Positions 6,165 to 9,151 of a DNA stretch of 9,151 nt are shown piece by piece. The position numbers and the translations under genes are program-made. Source of the DNA: an uncultured Collinsella sp. (GTDB lineage: Bacteria > Actinomycetota > Coriobacteriia > Coriobacteriales > Coriobacteriaceae). The stretch spans positions 1 through 9,151 of the forward strand of contig CAADUO010000054.1 in NCBI GenBank assembly GCA_900752215.1. The letters are read 5' to 3'. The notes below the pieces were generated by a model. That model did not search any database and was not told where the DNA came from. It saw nothing but the letters and a program-made list of their open reading frames with translations. How positions within the stretch are numbered: the stretch's first letter is position 1; each line of letters opens with the position of its first letter.

Positions 6165-6287
6165 CTAAGTGAGTAGACTTTTTGGCGCAGGCCGAGCACA
6201 ATGCATATCTTCCTTTGTAAAACCGCAGGTCACAGGGGCGGCGGTTTTGGGTGTGCTCGGCAGATCGTAAAAAGTCTACTCACTTGG
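6165..6287. repeat. Large nested inverted repeat, about 123 bp (MITE-like or structured RNA)
   Basis: Outer arms AAGTGAGTAGACTTTTT (6167-6183) and its exact complement (6269-6285) are extended by two more pairs (6165-6166 with 6286-6287). Inside are GCCGAGCACA (6191-6200) with TGTGCTCGGC (6252-6261), separated from the outer stem by a symmetric 7x7 internal loop. The innermost stem is AAAACCGC (6219-6226) with GCGGTTTT (6241-6248). This gives 37 paired positions in three blocks. No reading frame of note lies within and no target duplication is seen at the edges. It could be a non-autonomous mobile element, a BIME-like repeat or a non-coding RNA. Confidence 0.75.
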
Positions 6288-6421
6288 AATTTCGCCCTTT
6301 GGTCGTGGGGGGTGTTCCTATAGTTTTGTCAACTGGGAAATGCTCTTCGTGCGACCGAATCGCGGCATGCTGACGCCAAGCCATTAGGCCGGTGGGCTTC
6401 AGTCTGCTCGGTGCGTTTCGG

Positions 6422-7579
6422 CTAGGCTGCGTAAGGCACCCTGTCTCGCATGACCGCGTAGATGACCTTCAGTCTCTTTCGCGCCAGCGCCTTGAGCGCC
6501 TTGCCGTGCGACATGCCCCGCTCTCGGCACCTGGTGTAGTAGTCGCCCCATCTCCCCTCTGTCCGGGTGAGGCAGTTACATGAGAATATGAGCAGGTTCT
6601 TCAGCCTCTTGTTGCCTTGGCGCGATGCCGTCACCGAGGAGATCGAGGTTCCCGACTGGCGGTTGCGCGGCGCCAGGCCGCAGTACGACGCGAGCCTGTC
6701 GTGACTGGGGAAGTCTTCGATGTCGATGGAGATCGCAAGCTCGGAAGCGGTTTTGGGCCCGATGCCCGGCACCGTCAGGAGGCATCGGTAGGTATCGTCG
6801 CCCTCGAGCAGGGCGGAGATCTCCGCCGTGATCGCCTCGATCTCCGCCGAGTTCTCGGATATCCTGCGCGCGAGCAGTTTCACCGCCCGGTCCTCGGCGG
6901 CGACGACCGACGCATCCGGCCTTGTCGAGGAGGTTGTCGAGCGGACGAGGGCCTCGATCTTACCGCGCGCCGCCCCACGCGTGAGCGCCGCCGCCCTGCG
7001 GGGCCCGGCGTCGGCTACCGACCAGGCCCCGCCGAGGGATGCCATGAGCCTCAGCTGGGGCCCGTCGGACAGGTCGACCAGTGCCTCGAAGGCGGGGCAC
7101 GATTCCAGCAGGATGCTGCGCAGCCGGTTCTTATTCCTAGTGTTCTCGCAGGTCAGGAAGTTCCTCTGGGCGGCCAGCGCCCTCGCCGCCGCAATCGTCG
7201 GACCTGGGTCTCCGACCGGCAGGAGCGCGTCGGGGATGCCAAGCGCCGTCTTCGCGATGACCATCGCGTCTCGCTCGTCGGTCTTGGCGTCGCCGGCGAA
7301 GAGCCTGGCGGCCCCGTGCGCCGCGAGTCCCGGCAGGTACGCCGCCGACATCCCGGCCGCCCTGGCGCGGGCGAGCGCGAGGGCGCCTATGTTGCGCGAC
7401 TGGTCGACGACCACGAGCGCATCGGGGAAGCGGCCGAACAGCGAGTCCAGGTCGTCCTCCCTGTTCGCGACGGGGGTGCTCAACAGCACCTCGCCGTCTC
7501 GAGTCGCGACGCATGCCCAGTGGGACGATTTCCCGACATCGAGCCCGATGACGGCTTCCGACATTCTAATTGGTGCCAC
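6422..7579 (-). CDS. IS110-family transposase (RuvC-like DEDD recombinase)
   Basis: This recombinase moves the IS. It has 385 residues from a GTG start at 7579, chosen because GGAGG (7592-7588) lies 8 bases upstream; a TTG at 7594 overlaps that site and is unlikely. The N-terminal RuvC-like domain has Asp14 (GLDVGKS), Asp59 (VVVDQ) where many members have Glu, and Asp101/Asp104 (GDAKTDERDA). A helical region covers about 140-265. The C-terminal Transposase_20 domain has a helix-hairpin-helix (VPGIGPKTA, from about residue 270) and RQSGTS, where Ser309 or Ser312 is the likely catalytic serine. It ends with the usual basic region (KALARKRLKVIYA). It appears intact, with no frameshift. In IS621 such enzymes work with a bridge RNA encoded in the element's non-coding end. 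Confidence 0.95.
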   Translation of the reverse strand: MAPIRMSEAVIGLDVGKSSHWACVATRDGEVLLSTPVANREDDLDSLFGRFPDALVVVDQSRNIGALALARARAAGMSAAYLPGLAAHGAARLFAGDAKTDERDAMVIAKTALGIPDALLPVGDPGPTIAAARALAAQRNFLTCENTRNKNRLRSILLESCPAFEALVDLSDGPQLRLMASLGGAWSVADAGPRRAAALTRGAARGKIEALVRSTTSSTRPDASVVAAEDRAVKLLARRISENSAEIEAITAEISALLEGDDTYRCLLTVPGIGPKTASELAISIDIEDFPSHDRLASYCGLAPRNRQSGTSISSVTASRQGNKRLKNLLIFSCNCLTRTEGRWGDYYTRCRERGMSHGKALKALARKRLKVIYAVMRDRVPYAA

Positions 7580-7590
7580 GGTGGTATCCT

Positions 7591-7610
7591 CCAATCGGTA
7601 GGCCGATCGG
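7591..7610 (-). promoter_or_regulatory. Hairpin overlapping the transposase ribosome binding site
   Basis: Read on the minus strand, CCGATCGG and CCGATTGG pair over eight positions (one wobble) around the tetraloop CCTA. The 3' arm includes the first two Gs of the GGAGG site (7592-7588). Closing this stem would partly hide the site and restrain transposase translation, a common way of limiting transposition. Confidence 0.5.
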
Positions 7611-7850
7611 AACCCCTCCCCGCGACACCCACATTACCTGGCCGTGGCGCTTGCGCCCGGCAGTTTCCTATCAGTCGTCCGGAGCGGCGAGCGCCCCCGG
7701 TGGCAACACCCCCCGGGCCCTCTACGGGGCAGGGGCAGACGGCCATCCGGAGGCGCCCGATCGGCGGCCCCTCGGGGCTTGCCCGTATCGTAGGCAATGC
7801 GCCGAATGCTCGCCATCGAAATTTATCGATGACCTATTTCAGACTGTAAT
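7611..7850 (-). ncRNA. Candidate bridge RNA region of the IS110 element
   Basis: This non-coding end upstream of the transposase is G/C-rich and full of short stems. One is GCCC-CTCG-GGGC (7767-7778), which has a structural counterpart with a different loop at 13-25. For the IS110 group, bridge RNAs are known to come from this end. Outer blocks are conserved with the second copy while the stretch at 7794-7841 is not, a pattern that could reflect differing guide loops. Exact RNA ends and guide loops cannot be fixed by eye. Confidence 0.5.
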
Positions 7851-7912
7851 GGGTTGCTGGTCCCGCTTTGGCTGTCGAGGGAGAGTGAATTGAAGCGCCC
7901 CCGCACGCTCCA

Positions 7913-7921
7913 TGCTACAAT
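7913..7921 (+). promoter_or_regulatory. Putative extended -10 promoter of yitT-like gene
   Basis: TGCTACAAT matches an extended -10 (TGN plus TACAAT, five of six). TTGAAG at 7890-7895 is 20 bp upstream, too far for an ideal -35. The start of transcription would be near 7928, leaving about 39 bases of leader. The promoter is outside the IS, about 60 bp from its end. Confidence 0.45.
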
Positions 7922-7966
7922 CGCGGGCATGCCCCACAACCACATCTGCCTTCGAAAGGAGCCTAC

Positions 7967-8974
7967 GTGGCGAACGCCATCGATCAGCTAACGGACCGCG
8001 TGCTCATGCTCGGCCGTCTCACCATCGTTCGCCGCGCTATTACCGCCGTGGCGGTCACAATTTCCGCCATTCTCCAGACATTTCTGATCCAGGCGTTCAT
8101 CCAGCCCGCCGACCTGCTTCCGAGCGGTCTTACCGGCGTCGCGGTCCTGCTCGATCGCGTTACCTCGCTCGGCGGCGTTCACATCGACATCTCGCTCGGT
8201 ATGCTCGCGCTCAACATCCCCGTGGCGCTCCTATGCTGGAGTGGCATTAGCAAGCGCTTCGTCATCTTCTCGATGATGCAGGTCGTGCTCTCATCGCTGT
8301 TCCTCAACGTCTTTCACTTCGCTCCGTTTTTGGGCGACAAGATCATGCTCATCATTTTTGGCGGCGTGGTCTCGGGTCTGGGCGCTGCCATCGCGCTTAA
8401 ATCCGGCGCATCCACCGGCGGCACCGACTTTATCGCGTTATGGGTCTCCAGCCACACGGGCAAGACCATCTGGGGCGTCATCTTTGGTTTCAACTGCTTT
8501 ATCCTGGCGATCTTTGGCTTTATGTTTGGCTGGGACAAGGCGGCGTACTCCATCGTGTTCCAGTTTATTTCGACCAAGACCATCGACAGCTTCTATCGTC
8601 GCTACGACCGCGTGACGCTGCAGATCACGACGCGCAAGGCGGACGAGGTCATGACCGCCTATGTTGACCATTTTCAGCACGGCATTAGCTGTGCCGAGGT
8701 CATCGGCGGATACAGCCGCGAGAAGATGTACCTGCTGCACGCTGTTGTATCGACCTACGAGAGCCAGGACATTATCAAGCTGGTGTGCGACATTGATCCC
8801 GGCGCCGTGATCAACGTGTTCCACACGCTCAACTTTGTGGGCGGCTGGTGGGGAGGTCATGTCGACGAGCCCATGCCCACGGCCGTTCCCGATCCCGACA
8901 AGCCCGCACGCATGGCCAGCAGGCAGGCGCGCCTCAGCGAGCAGGACAGCCTGCAGCAGGACGACGGCAAGTAG
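7967..8974 (+). CDS. YitT-family membrane protein with DUF2179 domain
   Basis: This 335-residue integral membrane protein of unknown function belongs to the YitT/YpjC family. The N-terminal part has about five to six hydrophobic segments (residues 20-200), with the family motifs LPSGLTGVA (51-59) and SGASTGGTD (146-154). The C-terminal part (about 210-295) is a soluble DUF2179 domain starting at RRYDRVTLQI and containing DIDPGAVINVF. A hydrophilic 40-residue tail rich in Asp, Pro, Gln and Arg follows. The GTG at 7967 is preceded by AAAGGAG (7955-7961) with 5 bases between. It stands alone between two mobile-element regions. The family is reliable; no biochemical role can be assigned. Confidence 0.92.
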   Translation: MANAIDQLTDRVLMLGRLTIVRRAITAVAVTISAILQTFLIQAFIQPADLLPSGLTGVAVLLDRVTSLGGVHIDISLGMLALNIPVALLCWSGISKRFVIFSMMQVVLSSLFLNVFHFAPFLGDKIMLIIFGGVVSGLGAAIALKSGASTGGTDFIALWVSSHTGKTIWGVIFGFNCFILAIFGFMFGWDKAAYSIVFQFISTKTIDSFYRRYDRVTLQITTRKADEVMTAYVDHFQHGISCAEVIGGYSREKMYLLHAVVSTYESQDIIKLVCDIDPGAVINVFHTLNFVGGWWGGHVDEPMPTAVPDPDKPARMASRQARLSEQDSLQQDDGK

Positions 8975-9015
8975 GGTTTTGGCATTTTACCGGCCCGGCG
9001 CAACCCTTCCGTATG

Positions 9016-9055
9016 AGTCCCACGAAAGCCCCGTTGCTTTCGAGGGACTTTCGTT
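9016..9055 (+). terminator. Probable terminator of yitT-like gene
   Basis: AGTCCC (9016-9021) and CGAAAGC (9023-9029) pair with GCTTTCG (9036-9042) and GGGACT (9044-9049) around a 6-base loop, with a single A/A mismatch. TTTCGTT overlaps and follows the 3' arm. It starts about 40 bases after the stop codon. The T-run is imperfect, so efficiency is uncertain. Confidence 0.55.
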
Positions 9056-9151
9056 CAAGACTTTAGTCTGCTGGCCGCGCAGCGGCCAGCTTTAAACCAC
9101 CCGCTACGCGGGTGGAGACAAACGGCTTTACAAAGCCACCCCTCCGACCGA
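9056..9151. mobile_element. Hairpin array resembling an IS200/IS605-type element end, partial
   Basis: Four small hairpins follow one another: AGACT/AGTCT (9058-9069); GCTGGCCGC-GCA-GCGGCCAGC (9070-9090); CCACCCGC-TAC-GCGGGTGG (9097-9115); and GGCTTT-AC-AAAGCC (9124-9137). Subterminal palindromes like the third, flanked by AAA, are typical of IS200/IS605 ends recognised by TnpA. Read on the minus strand, the last bases give an open frame ending SVGGVAL-stop, so this might instead be the 3' end of a tnpB with its omega RNA scaffold. The window ends before any diagnostic protein sequence. Confidence 0.45.

Larger units (their letters stand above)
6313..7850 (-). mobile_element. Complete IS110-family insertion sequence (ends approximate)
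   Basis: An IS110-type transposase gene is flanked by about 110 bases downstream (6313-6421) and about 270 bases upstream (7580-7850) of non-coding DNA, giving about 1.5 kb, typical of the family. The upstream end is placed at GTAATGG (7846-7852), where similarity to the IS-like sequence at 1-79 stops. The downstream end is a guess: a run of Gs at 6307-6312 could carry the same short core as GG at 7851-7852. On the minus strand, a TTGACA (6332-6327) just inside this end could act as a -35 across a circular junction. The classical terminal inverted repeats of other IS families are absent, as expected. The element separates the HAD gene from yitT without breaking either. Confidence 0.65.

Noticed and set aside
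6381..6406. CCATTA and CAGTCTG as a terminal inverted repeat partner of CAGACTGTAATGG at 7840-7852
   Set aside because: The two blocks match but are separated by 13 extra bases on one side. IS110 elements usually lack such repeats, so I did not use this to set the end, although it remains a possible alternative boundary.
6617..7849. Long open frame of 410 codons on the + strand across the IS element
   Set aside because: It lies opposite the clearly recognisable IS110 transposase. Its translation is Arg/Gly-rich with no family signature, typical of an antisense shadow in G/C-rich DNA.
1..9151. CRISPR array, tRNA or rRNA genes
   Set aside because: No regularly spaced repeats and no cloverleaf-like or rRNA-like sequence were seen on either strand.

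Overview
The window looks like a chromosomal segment of a Coriobacteriia gut actinobacterium, most likely Collinsella or a close relative. The basis is the G/C-rich codon use, strong GGAGG-type ribosome binding sites, and a mannose-family PTS next to a sugar-isomerase deglycase. The genus assignment is inference from gene content and style; no 16S or other marker is present.

Layout. Positions 1-79 resemble the outer end of an IS110-family element whose body would lie left of the window. They are followed at once by a 36-bp palindrome (78-113). A DMT/EamA transporter follows (229-1311, TTG start). The central block is a PTS operon on the + strand: fused EIIA-EIIB (1494-2417), EIIC (2454-3248) and EIID (3262-4095). 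After a 200-bp gap holding two hairpins comes a SIS-domain protein of the FrlB/GfrF (fructosamine-6-phosphate deglycase) type (4296-5279), closed by a strong intrinsic terminator (5314-5345). A HAD phosphatase/phosphomutase of the beta-phosphoglucomutase type follows (5440-6069). The next intergenic region carries a large nested inverted repeat (6165-6287). A complete IS110-family element on the minus strand (about 6313-7850; transposase 6422-7579) separates this from a YitT-family membrane protein (7967-8974). The right edge (9016-9137) is a run of hairpins: a terminator-like one after yitT, then four small ones resembling an IS200/IS605-type element end.

How the genes work together. The PTS would import and phosphorylate a sugar or sugar-amine conjugate, with phosphate passing from HPr through His9 (EIIA) and His162 (EIIB) to the substrate crossing EIIC/EIID. 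The SIS protein would then cleave or isomerise the product. By analogy with the Salmonella gfr system and with reported fructoselysine use by Collinsella intestinalis, a glycated amino acid (fructoselysine or similar) is the leading substrate hypothesis. Sequence alone cannot exclude another amino sugar. The HAD protein sits beyond a terminator and may be separately expressed.

The most notable non-coding signals are: (i) two related IS110 upstream ends, 7.7 kb apart, sharing conserved blocks and an equivalently placed hairpin, as expected of a bridge-RNA-encoding end; (ii) three unrelated long palindromes in gene gaps; (iii) 21-bp-phased direct repeats in front of the PTS operon.
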